Origin: Gammaproteobacteria bacterium
GTDB lineage: Bacteria > Pseudomonadota > Gammaproteobacteria > Arenicellales > Poriferihabitantaceae
Assembly: GCA_026708585.1 (NCBI GenBank)
Contig: JAPOUQ010000017.1
Location: 1-54,188 of the forward strand
Direction: 5' to 3'
DNA length: 54,188 nucleotides
Of this stretch, positions 46,037 through 54,188 are shown in pieces. Positions within the stretch are counted from its first letter, which is position 1; the number at the start of each line of letters is the position of its first letter. The position numbers were made by a program, and so were the translations under genes. The notes beneath the pieces are model-generated. The model was not told the DNA's origin and did no database searches. It saw nothing but the letters and a program-made list of their open reading frames with translations.

Positions 46037-47278
46037 TCAATGTGCAAAATGCTGGGATTCTTTGTCCTGCAATTTTTCCTTTGATCTGGAAATAGGCACT
46101 GTTGTCACGGCTTTTGGTAAGAATAGAACAGCAATAAAGATCAGTGCTGCGGCCACAGAGAGAATGGGAAATAGCACCTCAAAACCCCAGCGGACATGAA
46201 CCCAGCCGATCAGCGGAACGGTTGATGCCATCACAGAAAAAGTCACGATATAACGCAAAGCATAGGCACGGGCGCGCCATTCACTCTTTGCTAGCCGCCC
46301 AACGAGCACATCATTAATTGGAATTTGACCAAATACTGCGAGCATGAAAGCGATAGCTATAAGGAGAGCGGCAATACCGGAAAGTTGGGTCATGGCTAGC
46401 AAAAAAACTGCCTGCACAATCGCAACCGATGCGAACACCCTGCGAACCGGATAATGATCCACCAACCAACCAACAATCAGCTGAGCAAAAGCAGCAATGG
46501 TGAACACCAGAAATGCATAACCACCAACCGCAGTAGCTGAGATAGCCAATTCCCCTAGTCGTTCTTCAAACACTTTGGGTAATGCGAAGGTTGTGCTTTG
46601 AAAGACAATACCCCCAATTGCGGTGGTTACGAGCACAATGGCAAACGCTTTCAAAAGAATATTTTGTGCGAACGGGGGTGGTCCATCAGACTGTGTACTT
46701 TCTGGAGTGGCAGGTCGGTTCTTTTCGTGATGGTATCGTATGAAAAGAAAAAAACCGAAGCCTATACCAATCGAAAGAAAGCCAGGTACAATGAATGCAT
46801 ACCGCCACCCTGCGATATCGATCAAAAGACCAGTGATCAAAGCAGCGGTTGCCACGCCCATATTGCCAAAAATTCCATTGATAGCCAGTGGAACCCCTGT
46901 ATTGTGTCGATCCTGCACAACCAGTGCTAGGCCCACGGGATGGTATATTGCGGCCATGGCCCCTAACAGAGTTAGGTATATCGCCATCTGTATCGGAGAT
47001 TCAGCAAATCCAACAAAAATTGAAGCCATGCCGATCCCAATAAAAAACACTACAATCATACCTTCACGGCTCCATTTATCAGCCAACCAACCCGCAGGAA
47101 TAGCACAAAGTCCAAAAGCAATAAATCCTGGCGTGGCGTACGGAATCAATTCTCCATAAGTCAGATTCCACTCTGATATCAGAGTGAGAGCAGCTGCAGT
47201 TGCAAATATCAGCACAAATAAGTGGTCAAGAAAGTGACCAATATTGAGAAATAGGAAACGAATTTGCTGATGCGACAC
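46037..47278 (-). CDS. MFS transporter, fosmidomycin-resistance (Fsr)-like
   Basis: Twelve predicted membrane helices, 413 residues. The N-terminus NIGHFLDHLFVLIFATA and the GAMAAIYHPVGLALV segment (YHP) resemble the Fsr branch of the major facilitator family, where the first helix carries a similar SHxxND-like motif and FHP follows helix 4. The MFS loop motif is GWLADKWSREGM. The start is a GTG at 47278. Substrate is unknown; fosmidomycin resistance is not claimed. There are two neighbouring exporter genes on the same strand, 277 bp apart. Confidence 0.8.
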   Translation of the reverse strand: MSHQQIRFLFLNIGHFLDHLFVLIFATAAALTLISEWNLTYGELIPYATPGFIAFGLCAIPAGWLADKWSREGMIVVFFIGIGMASIFVGFAESPIQMAIYLTLLGAMAAIYHPVGLALVVQDRHNTGVPLAINGIFGNMGVATAALITGLLIDIAGWRYAFIVPGFLSIGIGFGFFLFIRYHHEKNRPATPESTQSDGPPPFAQNILLKAFAIVLVTTAIGGIVFQSTTFALPKVFEERLGELAISATAVGGYAFLVFTIAAFAQLIVGWLVDHYPVRRVFASVAIVQAVFLLAMTQLSGIAALLIAIAFMLAVFGQIPINDVLVGRLAKSEWRARAYALRYIVTFSVMASTVPLIGWVHVRWGFEVLFPILSVAAALIFIAVLFLPKAVTTVPISRSKEKLQDKESQHFAH

Positions 47279-47457
47279 GCGGAAAGTGCTTAGGTCTGGT
47301 GCTCGGTAGGGAAATAATAACCTAAGAAGCGTTATCAGTGAATGAAGTTAAGGGTGTATCCTAATTTTAGCAATTTTACAGGATCATGCATGTTGTATAG
47401 TTTTCTATTGGTCTGTCCGTGAGAGAGGCAACTTTCTGGCTTACTAGTGGGTTGTAG

Positions 47458-48480
47458 GGCGAATTATCCAGAGTTAAGAATTCTCCGATTTCGGATTGTC
47501 AATTATGGGATCTTGTAATACTTGACGAGGCCCAACGCATAAAGAATTGGGTATCGACATCAGATGCCATAAAGAACCTTCCTCGCATTCGATCTTGGGC
47601 AATAACCGGAACACCCATTGAAAATCATGAAAGTGATTTGGCATCAATTATGGAGTTTGTTGATCATGACCAAAATGCAAAACGGAGATATTATTGGCCT
47701 GGCGAAAAACTGAGAAAACGGCATCAAGAACTCCAGCTTCGGCGAAAGAAGTCACAAGTACTAGAGGATTTACCACCAAAAATAATTCACAAAATCCCAG
47801 TTGAATTAAATGCAAAGCAGAGATTATCCTACGATCGAGCCGAGCAAGAAGGCATTTTTTATCTTAAATCTCTCGGGACTGAGGTAAAGATCTCCCATAT
47901 CTTAGAACTAATCATTCGTTTGAAGCAAATTTGTAATTTTGATCCCGGAACAGGATCGTCAAGCAAAATCGATGATATTAGAGATCGCCTTTCCATTCTG
48001 TCTGACCAAGGGCACAAGGCATTAATTTTCTCTCAATTTAAGAAGCAGTCGACTGGGGTTATAGGAATTGCCAATGCACTAGGTGAGTTCAACCCTCTGA
48101 TATTAACGGGTGATCTTAGTGCACCTGAACGTAGCGATGTTATACATCGATTCAAACATTCTCCATCACATCAAGTATTGATTATATCGTTAAGAGCTGG
48201 TGGACTTGGTCTCAACCTTCAAGAAGCCTCTTATGTTTTTCATATGGATCGTTGGTGGAATCCGGCAGTTGAAAAACAGGCAGAGGGTCGATCACACCGG
48301 ATTGGCCAAACAATTAAGGTAAATGTTTTTAAGTATATGTGCATAGATACAGTTGAAGAACGTATTGATCGAATACTTCTTGAAAAACAACATTTGTTTG
48401 ATACGTTGGTGGATGATGTTACATTGGATTTATCAGAGAAACTCAACAAAAAGGACTTAATGGACTTGTTTAATCTATAG
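47458..48480 (+). pseudogene. 5'-truncated SNF2-family helicase remnant
   Basis: The C-terminal half of a SNF2/Rad54-like ATPase, 340 codons. It enters mid-protein after an in-frame TAG at 47455: WDLVILDEAQRIKNW (motif II), then WAITGTPIENHESDL (III), then ISLRAGGLGLNLQEASYVF (V) and RWWNPAVEKQAEGRSHRIGQ (VI), with the family's C-terminal KVNVFKYMCIDTVEERI. Walker A and the whole N-terminal region are missing. An internal ATG at 47638 exists but would lack motif II. A 5' deletion of a foreign or defence-related gene is the likely origin. Confidence 0.85.
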
Positions 48481-48786
48481 TAATTTGTAAAGATGGACAT
48501 CGATTTCATGGAAATCATTCTATGAGTTTACGTTCGAAGTGCAACGTGATCTCTCGTTTGGTTTTTTAGAGACAAGCCACGAAATTTCCTCTAAGAATAT
48601 TTCCAAGTCTTGCGCTTCAAAGCAAAGATATAGAGTACTCTGTTAAGACTAAAACGCGATTGAACCAGCCCTCGCTAATTTTTGGATCTGGCAATTCCGT
48701 TAGCTTGAATTCCCCCTGAATCCCAGTTAGTAGAAGCGATTTTGTGGTATACTAAAAACTCTGATTGTTCTTGTGTTAGTGGCACT
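48481..48786. other. Intergenic region upstream of ispH
   Basis: About 300 bp with no gene seen. It holds the ispH promoter near its right end. The left part continues from the truncated SNF2 gene. Confidence 0.4.
48745..48753 (+). promoter_or_regulatory. ispH: ispH promoter, extended -10
   Basis: TGGTATACT: a TATACT -10 box (48748-48753, 5 of 6) with an upstream TG, which can replace a good -35. The predicted start of transcription is near 48760, 27 bp before the ATG at 48787. Confidence 0.55.
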
Positions 48787-49740
48787 ATGGAAACTCAAAG
48801 TATTCATGAAAATATAAAGGTAGTCCTTGCACAACCTAGAGGATTTTGTGCAGGTGTTGAACGTGCCATTCAGATTGTCGAACTGGCCCTAGAGAAATAT
48901 GGCCCTCCAGTCTATGTGAAACACGAAATTGTTCATAATCGAAGAGTTTTGGAGACTCTTAGTAAGAAAGGTGCTGTATTTGTTGAGGACATCGAGGAAA
49001 TCCCAGTTGGTGCTGTTACTGTGTTCAGTGCACACGGAGTATCCAGGAAAGTTGAAAAAAATGCAATCGAACGCGATTTGAAATCACTGGATGCGACGTG
49101 CCCTTTGGTTACCAAAGTGCATAAAGCAGGCCAGAAATATTCGGCTCAAGGATATGAAATTGTCCTGATAGGTCATGCACACCATCCTGAAATTGAAGGG
49201 ACATTGGGTCAAATTGATGGACTAATTCACCTAATCAGTGAAATTGAGGATGTAGACTCATTGGATATCAAAGACCCTGATAAGGTTGCATACATTACCC
49301 AGACCACACTCTCTGTTGACGATACTAAGGATGTCATTGCTCGGTTGCGGGAACGTTTTCCAAAAATAATCGGTCCAGATCTCAAGAATATCTGTTACGC
49401 AACCCAGAACCGCCAAGGCGCAGTCAAGGAACTAGCAAAACAAATCGATATAATGCTCGTTGTGGGGTCACACAACAGTTCTAACTCTAACCGATTGCGT
49501 GAATTAGGTTTGGAGATGGATATACCGTCTTATTTGGTTGAAGATCCTCAAGATGTAGATGCTGAATGGTTTGAAAAACGTAGTCGAATTGGCGTAACGG
49601 CTGGAGCTTCCACCCCAGAGGATTTGGTCAAGGACGTTATTGATCGATTACGCGATTTTGCTAACCTCGATATTGTGTCATTGAACGGGACGCAAGAGAG
49701 TGTACGTTTTACTCTTCCCAAGGAACTGGAAGAAAACTAG
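48787..49740 (+). CDS. ispH: IspH, HMBPP reductase
   Basis: Iron-sulfur enzyme that makes IPP and DMAPP, last step of the MEP pathway. The three 4Fe-4S cysteines are C21 (PRGFCAGV), C105 (DATCPLVTK) and C203 (NICYATQNRQ). Conserved histidines are in HNRRV (50), SAHGVS (83) and HAHHPE. The start ATG at 48787 (METQSIHENIKVVLAQP) gives 317 residues (316 in E. coli); a longer frame exists but covers the promoter. It completes the pathway begun by dxs, 5 kb to the left. Confidence 0.97.
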   Translation: METQSIHENIKVVLAQPRGFCAGVERAIQIVELALEKYGPPVYVKHEIVHNRRVLETLSKKGAVFVEDIEEIPVGAVTVFSAHGVSRKVEKNAIERDLKSLDATCPLVTKVHKAGQKYSAQGYEIVLIGHAHHPEIEGTLGQIDGLIHLISEIEDVDSLDIKDPDKVAYITQTTLSVDDTKDVIARLRERFPKIIGPDLKNICYATQNRQGAVKELAKQIDIMLVVGSHNSSNSNRLRELGLEMDIPSYLVEDPQDVDAEWFEKRSRIGVTAGASTPEDLVKDVIDRLRDFANLDIVSLNGTQESVRFTLPKELEEN

Positions 49741-49768
49741 CATCCATTTGTTTGCTGGATTGCTTTTT
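49739..49768 (+). terminator. Possible intrinsic terminator after ispH
   Basis: AGCATCCA (49739-49746) can pair with TGGA-T-TGCT (49756-49764) with one bulged T. The loop is TTTGTTTGC and four more T residues follow. The stem is short, so efficiency is uncertain; it overlaps the ispH stop codon. Confidence 0.4.
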
Positions 49769-50410
49769 GACAGTAAAACCAACCGGAAAGTCCATCAAGC
49801 ATTCACAAATATCGATCATTTTTATTGGGAAATAAAAATTGTTCTAAATATATTGAGTAGTGTTTCAGCAGGCTTGCGTATTTCGTGAACTACAAGCATA
49901 TAAGTGGTATAGGTATATGACGAAATGAAAAGGTCGATTATCGATCTAATAACCAATAGAAAATATGCTAAAATATACACTTATCATAACTAGAGCCTAA
50001 CCATTTGGGTATTTATCAGTTCTGCCGAAACATAACCAACGGTCTCATGTCAGGAGGTCGTTCCAAGGTCTCTAATCTTTTGAGTCAAGTAGGACCCTCT
50101 CGGTTTGTTTGGAATTATTTTCAGGGACTGAAACAGAAACTCAATGACAAGGCAGAGGTGAATAAGATCATTTCTGCCTATACACCACAAACCTGCACTG
50201 ACTGTGGGGACATTGATCAAGAAAAGCGAAAAATGCAAGCGGTTTTCCAGTGTGAGGCTTTTGATCATACCGAAATTGTGGACTTGAATGTAGTTCGCAA
50301 TCTATTGGCCTGCGTGATTAGGGCAACTGTACGTAGAGGGATATTGGCTTTCGTCAATCCTTTGAACAGTGAAAAGAACTATGGGGTAACCTGATTATGG
50401 GTGTCATGGA
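49769..50410. other. Intergenic region ispH to mlaF, with TnpB debris
   Basis: About 730 bp lie between ispH and mlaF. Apart from the TnpB remnant and a candidate -10 box for mlaF I see no gene. AT-rich parts (49910-49990) might be the remnant's flank, but no clear terminal stem-loops were identified by eye. Confidence 0.4.
50005..50394 (+). pseudogene. Decayed TnpB (IS200/IS605-family) remnant
   Basis: The C-terminal half resembles the TnpB zinc-ribbon/RuvC end: YTPQTCTDCGDIDQEKRKMQ, then AVFQCEAFDHTEIVDLNVVRNLLA. The first CxxC is intact. In the second pair the second Cys reads Phe (CEAF), so the zinc site is broken. The RuvC-III Asp precedes LNVVRN. Upstream, SRFVWNYFQGLKQKL resembles the TnpB N-terminal region, so the two ends are joined by a large internal deletion. 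The start would be a TTG with no ribosome-binding site. I treat it as dead. Confidence 0.65.
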
Positions 50411-50416
50411 TATAAT
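50411..50416 (+). promoter_or_regulatory. Candidate -10 box for the mla operon
   Basis: TATAAT about 85 bp before mlaF. No good -35 box at standard spacing. Low confidence, but a promoter must lie in this region because the upstream gene appears to end in a terminator. Confidence 0.3.
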
Positions 50417-50500
50417 TCCAAAAATAAACTTTTGCAATCTAAGTTAGGTCGATTTCCAGAATATTCCCATTTCAATTAACCATCTGAAAAAAAGATTCAG

Positions 50501-51310
50501 TTGCAACAAACTTCAGAAGACTTCATTGTCACGGCCAGCGATATCCATTTTGCATATCGTGATCGACCCATATTCCAAGGCCTTAGTATAAATATTCCTC
50601 GCGGTAAGGTGTCTGTAATTATGGGGCCGAGCGGGTGTGGTAAATCAACTTTTTTTAGCTTGCTTGGAGGACGACTGGCACCCACTAGTGGTAACTTAGA
50701 ATTCGATGGTCAACCTGTGTTCACGAAACCGGGTCAATTGCAATACAAAATGCGTCGAAAAATGGGTATGTTGTTTCAGCAAAATGCTTTGCTCACCGAC
50801 CTAAATGTTTTTGATAATGTGGCCTTCCCGTTACGTGAGACCACAGATCTACAAGAGCCATTGATTCGAATTCAAGTATTGACCAAACTCGAAATGGTAG
50901 GACTGCGAGGAGCTAGAGATATGCAGGTTTCAGAACTCTCGGGTGGTATGGCTCGGCGAGTTGCACTGGCTAGAGCAATCGTACTTGATCCGTTAATTGT
51001 TATGTATGATGAACCATTCGTTGGTCTTGATCCAATTTCCATGGGTATCATTCTCAAACTGATCAGAAATCTCAACGATGCTCTAAATCTAACCTCAGTT
51101 GTGGTTACTCACGATATCAAGGAGGGATGTGATATTGCTGATTACATGTTCTTGCTAGATCGTGGAATGGTGTCGGCGAGCGGTATACCGGATCAACTGA
51201 TGACCCATCATGACCCTGCTATTCAGCAGTTTATGCAAGGGTTGTCTGACGGGCCGGTACGATTTCATTACCCTGCTAGAGACTATCTGGAAGACTTGCA
51301 GGATATATAA
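50501..51310 (+). CDS. mlaF: MlaF, ATPase of the Mla phospholipid transporter
   Basis: ABC ATPase that powers lipid movement between inner and outer membrane with MlaE, MlaD and MlaB. Walker A GPSGCGKST at 42-50, signature LSGGMARRVALARAIVLDP and Walker B LIVMYDEPFVGLDPIS. The start is a TTG at 50501, since the upstream frame is closed by a stop at 50477 and no ATG lies nearby. It has 269 residues, the family size. MlaE follows 2 bp later. Confidence 0.95.
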   Translation: MQQTSEDFIVTASDIHFAYRDRPIFQGLSINIPRGKVSVIMGPSGCGKSTFFSLLGGRLAPTSGNLEFDGQPVFTKPGQLQYKMRRKMGMLFQQNALLTDLNVFDNVAFPLRETTDLQEPLIRIQVLTKLEMVGLRGARDMQVSELSGGMARRVALARAIVLDPLIVMYDEPFVGLDPISMGIILKLIRNLNDALNLTSVVVTHDIKEGCDIADYMFLLDRGMVSASGIPDQLMTHHDPAIQQFMQGLSDGPVRFHYPARDYLEDLQDI

Positions 51311-51312
51311 CC

Positions 51313-52089
51313 ATGGATTTGATTGCAAAACTCGGTCGGCAAGGGATTCATTTCACGGTCCATCTGGGTTCTTCTCTCTTATTTTTAGTAAGTGCCCTAA
51401 AGGGTGCAGCGGCCAGCTTTTCGAGAAGTCGATTGATCATTGAACAATTGTATGCGATCGGTGTTTTGACAATGCTGATAACCGTCGTTTCTGGATTGTT
51501 TGTTGGTATGGTGCTGGGTTTGCAGGGCTATTATCAATTGGTTCGCTTTAGCGCTGAATCGAGTCTAGGTCTCATAGTTGCCCTGTCTCTCGTTCGGGAA
51601 TTGGGACCGGTTTTATCTGCTTTACTGTTTGCTGGGCGAGCCGGATCTGCCCTGACAGCAGAAATCGGCTTGATGAAGACAACTGAACAACTTGCAGCTA
51701 TGGAAATGATGGCGATCGATCCGATTAAGCGTATTATTGGGCCACGTTTTGTTGCGGGTATAATATCGTTACCAATTCTTGCAGCCCTATTCAGTGCTGT
51801 TGGTATTTTGGGAGGCTATCTTGTTGGTCATGGTCAATTCGGGATTGATTCAGGAGTGTATTGGCATTCGATGCAGTCGGGTGTTGATTTATTCCAAGAT
51901 ATAATTAATGGCATAATTAAAAGTTGCGTATTCGGGGTCATAGTGGTATGGATAGCATTGTATGAAGGATATAATTCAACGCCAAGTTCAGAGGGGATCA
52001 GCAGAGCAACAACACGTACCGTGGTCTGGTCGTCACTAACGGTATTGGCCAGTGATTACCTCATGACCGCTCTGATGTTTGGAGAGTAG
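51313..52089 (+). CDS. mlaE: MlaE, permease of the Mla phospholipid transporter
   Basis: Integral membrane subunit, dimer in MlaFEDB. It has about five or six membrane helices. Conserved: VSGLFVGMVLGLQGYYQLVRF, ELGPVLSALLFAGRAGSALTAEIGLMK in two pieces (ELGPVLSALLFAGRAG, ALTAEIGLMKTTEQ), and AMEMMAIDPIKRI, the coupling region. It has 258 residues (260 in E. coli). It lies 2 bp after mlaF and 8 bp before mlaD. Confidence 0.96.
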   Translation: MDLIAKLGRQGIHFTVHLGSSLLFLVSALKGAAASFSRSRLIIEQLYAIGVLTMLITVVSGLFVGMVLGLQGYYQLVRFSAESSLGLIVALSLVRELGPVLSALLFAGRAGSALTAEIGLMKTTEQLAAMEMMAIDPIKRIIGPRFVAGIISLPILAALFSAVGILGGYLVGHGQFGIDSGVYWHSMQSGVDLFQDIINGIIKSCVFGVIVVWIALYEGYNSTPSSEGISRATTRTVVWSSLTVLASDYLMTALMFGE

Positions 52090-52097
52090 ATCCAACT

Positions 52098-52556
52098 ATG
52101 CGTTCAAACAGATCAATCGAAATTTGGGTAGGTATCTTCATGCTTGCTGGAATCGCTGCAGTTGCCATGCTTGCTGTTCAAGTTACGGATTCAGGAATTC
52201 GATCACATGATACCTACCGAATTGAAGCCAAATTCGAGAATGTGGGGGGGCTGGCGGAAAATGCCCCGATTATGATTGGTGGCGTGCTGGTTGGGCGAGT
52301 GGCGAGCATTCGAATTGATCTTGAAGAGTATATACCGGTGGTCAGTATGGATATATTCAGTTACTATGATGAACTCCCTGATGATACAGGGGCATCAATT
52401 CTGACTTCCGGCCTGTTAGGTGCCCAGTTTATCGGCTTATCTCCAGGATCTTCGGAGTTTTATCTCGAAGAAGGCGATGAAATGGAATTTACACAATCGG
52501 CAGTCCAACTCGAAACATTAATTGGACAATTTTTGTATGGCCGGGATAATGAGTAA
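52098..52556 (+). CDS. mlaD: MlaD, periplasmic MCE-domain subunit
   Basis: Membrane-anchored lipid-binding ring of the Mla complex. One N-terminal helix (EIWVGIFMLAGIAAVAMLAV, ~8-27), then one MCE domain: FENVGGLAENAPIMIGGVLV-like (FENVGGLAENAPIMIGG), VGRVASIRIDLEEY, and ASILTSGLLGAQFIGLSPGS. At 152 residues it is shorter than E. coli MlaD (183), so the C-terminal tail after the domain is reduced. It overlaps mlaC by 8 bp. Confidence 0.95.
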   Translation: MRSNRSIEIWVGIFMLAGIAAVAMLAVQVTDSGIRSHDTYRIEAKFENVGGLAENAPIMIGGVLVGRVASIRIDLEEYIPVVSMDIFSYYDELPDDTGASILTSGLLGAQFIGLSPGSSEFYLEEGDEMEFTQSAVQLETLIGQFLYGRDNE

Positions 52557-53238
52557 ACGGCAGGGGTTGGTTGTAGAACATTTTCGACATGGTCAATTTG
52601 ACTGGCTTCGTCGAGTGTTGATAGGTATGACCCTGTGCATTGTACTTGCCATTGGATCAGGGCCTAGTTATGCAGAAGATGACCCAACCATATTATTGGA
52701 TCAGACGATTCAATTAGCTCTACAGGAATTTATCAAAAGCAAGGATCGCCTAGTAGATGATACATCAGCGTTTCTTGCGCTTTTAGATCGAACCATCGTG
52801 CCCTTGTTTGATTTTGACCGTATTGCAAGACTGGTACTAGCAAAGCATTGGAAAATGGCCAGCCAACAGCAGCGTGATGAGTTTGCTATCGAGTTTAAGC
52901 GTTTAATGATTGCAACATATAGTTCAGCACTTTTTAAGTACGATGGCAGGCAGTTTATTCGAATTCTAGGAGCAGAAATCAAAGAGAAAAAACAGCGTAT
53001 ATTGGCGACAGTACGAACCGAGTTAGTATTTGGTAATGGAACGTCACCGGTTCCAGTTGACTATTTTATGATTCGAACGAGTGAGGACGGACCATGGAAG
53101 ATTTACAACCTTTCCGTAGCTGGGCTCAATATGGTAATCAATTATCGTGGAGTATTCCAATCTTCAATTCTCGAGAAGGGGTTGACTGAAACCATCGATT
53201 CCATGCGAAAGAGCAATGATCGATTTTTGTCCTCATGA
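52549..53238 (+). CDS. mlaC: MlaC, periplasmic phospholipid-binding protein
   Basis: Shuttles phospholipid between MlaA at the outer membrane and MlaD. The start is the ATG at 52549; earlier in-frame ATGs overlap mlaD further. A signal sequence is seen (VLIGMTLCIVLAIGSGPSYA, after an Arg pair) with likely cleavage after SYA. Family pieces: IVPLFDFDRIARLVLAKHW, FAIEFKRLMIATYSSALFKY and DYFMIRTSEDGPWKIYNLSV. It has 229 residues with signal. The ATGA junction couples it to mlaB. Confidence 0.93.
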   Translation: MSKRQGLVVEHFRHGQFDWLRRVLIGMTLCIVLAIGSGPSYAEDDPTILLDQTIQLALQEFIKSKDRLVDDTSAFLALLDRTIVPLFDFDRIARLVLAKHWKMASQQQRDEFAIEFKRLMIATYSSALFKYDGRQFIRILGAEIKEKKQRILATVRTELVFGNGTSPVPVDYFMIRTSEDGPWKIYNLSVAGLNMVINYRGVFQSSILEKGLTETIDSMRKSNDRFLSS

Positions 53239-53516
53239 TCAACATCGAAATCAATAATGGAAGACTCGTTCTCGAAGGTGAGTTGAATATACAAACCGTC
53301 CCTAACCTGTTTAAGCGTTATCCACATTTTGCGGAACCAGTTCACACTATAGATCTTTCAAAAATTGAAAAAGTGGATAGTTCTGGACTTGCCCTACTGA
53401 TTTACTGGCATGCCAAACTAAACGAAACTTCAGAATTTTCCGGATTTAATAATTGCCCGAAGCACACGCTTGCAATAGCAAAATTGGTTGGTCTTGAGGC
53501 CATCTTTGATGTGTAA
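53235..53516 (+). CDS. mlaB: MlaB, STAS-domain subunit of the Mla complex
   Basis: Cytoplasmic STAS protein that binds MlaF and supports its ATPase activity. At 93 residues, the core is LEGELNIQTVPNLF, then IDLSKIEKVDSSGLALLIYW, the usual D-S-S/A-G-L region, and the C-terminal IAKLVGLEAIFDV. The ATG overlaps the mlaC stop. It is the last gene of mlaFEDCB. No mlaA is in the window. Confidence 0.94.
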   Translation: MINIEINNGRLVLEGELNIQTVPNLFKRYPHFAEPVHTIDLSKIEKVDSSGLALLIYWHAKLNETSEFSGFNNCPKHTLAIAKLVGLEAIFDV

Positions 53517-53568
53517 GTTTTTCTATATTCGGTAACTAATCGCTCTGATATGTCAAGATGATCACATC

Positions 53569-54188
53569 ATGAATAAAAATATTCAGACAGAATGTCGTCC
53601 GTTACCGATCGGTTATCAAGCGTTCGCTAATCTACGAAACGAGGGTTGTTACTATGTTGACAAGACCCCCTTGATTCGGGAGATGATCCAACAGGGACGC
53701 TTCTATTTTCTCTCCCATCCCCGCCGTTTTGGTAAAAGTCTTCTGGTGAGTACACTAAAGGAACTTTTTGAGGGTAATGAGCCTCTCTTTCGTGGTCTGG
53801 ATATTCACCCGCACTGGGACTGGTCGGTTCAATATCCAGTCGTTCGCTTGACCCTAGATGGGAAAGTGAGTACGCCTGAATTCATAGAGGCCAATATACT
53901 CAACCAATTACAGGATATTGAGTTGGCATTTGATCTGAAGTCCTTACCGCCGTTCACAGATTCTGCAAACCGGCTTCGCAGTATTCTGTCTCATCTTCAC
54001 CAAGCGACCGGTCAACAGGTAGTGGTATTGGTTGACGAATATGACAAGCCGGTTCTGGATGTACTGGAAGATGAGGAGAAGGCCCGAGTGAACCGGGATT
54101 GTCTGAGAGAAATCTACAGCATTATCAAGAGTTCTGAAGACCATATTCGCTTTGTGTTTGTGATCGGCATCACAATGTTTTCCAAGAC
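53569..54188 (+). CDS. AAA-ATPase-like protein, partial at window edge
   Basis: First 206 codons of a larger gene that runs off the right edge. It has the AAA-ATPase_like pattern: RPLPIGYQAFANLRNEGCYY, YVDKTPLIREMI, the Walker A variant HPRRFGKSL at 50-58 and the Walker B/DEYDK region VVVLVDEYDKPVLD (DEYDK at 156-160). Proteins of this family normally end in a PD-(D/E)XK nuclease-like domain, not visible here. They occur in many copies in some genomes and have no firmly known role. The ATG lies 52 bp after mlaB. Confidence 0.85.
   Translation, partial: MNKNIQTECRPLPIGYQAFANLRNEGCYYVDKTPLIREMIQQGRFYFLSHPRRFGKSLLVSTLKELFEGNEPLFRGLDIHPHWDWSVQYPVVRLTLDGKVSTPEFIEANILNQLQDIELAFDLKSLPPFTDSANRLRSILSHLHQATGQQVVVLVDEYDKPVLDVLEDEEKARVNRDCLREIYSIIKSSEDHIRFVFVIGITMFSK

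Overview
The window comes from a Gram-negative proteobacterium, most probably a gammaproteobacterium. Evidence: a complete mra/dcw cell-wall and division cluster with a meso-diaminopimelate-type MurE, LpxC for lipid A, a full mlaFEDCB operon, a ParE-type topoisomerase, the gene order secA-argJ-mutT and a moderate-to-low GC content. No rRNA or tRNA gene was seen and the genus cannot be named from this sequence.

Left part (1-9.3 kb): a complete type I-E CRISPR-Cas locus on the minus strand, transcribed cas3-cse1-cse2-cas7e-cas5e-cas6e-cas1-cas2 and followed by an array of 12 identical 29-nt repeats and 11 spacers of 32 nt. Cas genes overlap by a few bases. The leader is a very short AT-rich stretch that probably overlaps the 3' end of cas2 and holds an IHF-like site. 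Next comes about 1.5 kb (9.1-10.65 kb) of decayed, unrecognised coding remnants.

Centre (10.65-30 kb): mraZ-rsmH-ftsL-ftsI-murE-murF-mraY-murD-ftsW-murG-murC-murB-ftsQ-ftsA-ftsZ, tightly packed on the plus strand, largely with ATGA or longer overlaps. A promoter and three MraZ-type boxes lie in front of mraZ. No ddl lies between murB and ftsQ. A 1.57-kb gene-poor gap separates ftsZ from lpxC.

Right-centre (30-45 kb): dciA (minus), secA, argJ, mutT, coaE (minus), rpmE, prmB, hemL, parE (minus), xseB, ispA, dxs and a eukaryote/methanotroph-like squalene synthase. The last three make and use isoprenoid precursors. An EamA exporter and a fosmidomycin-resistance-like MFS transporter follow on the minus strand.

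Right end (47-54 kb): a 5'-truncated SNF2 helicase remnant, ispH, a decayed TnpB (IS200/IS605-type) remnant, the mlaFEDCB phospholipid-transport operon and, cut by the window edge, an AAA-ATPase-like protein. I found no convincing wholly new system. The most useful leads are the compressed cas2/leader junction, a weak orphan repeat-like element upstream of cas3, the decayed regions beside cas3, after ftsZ and around ispH, and the isoprenoid/squalene cluster.
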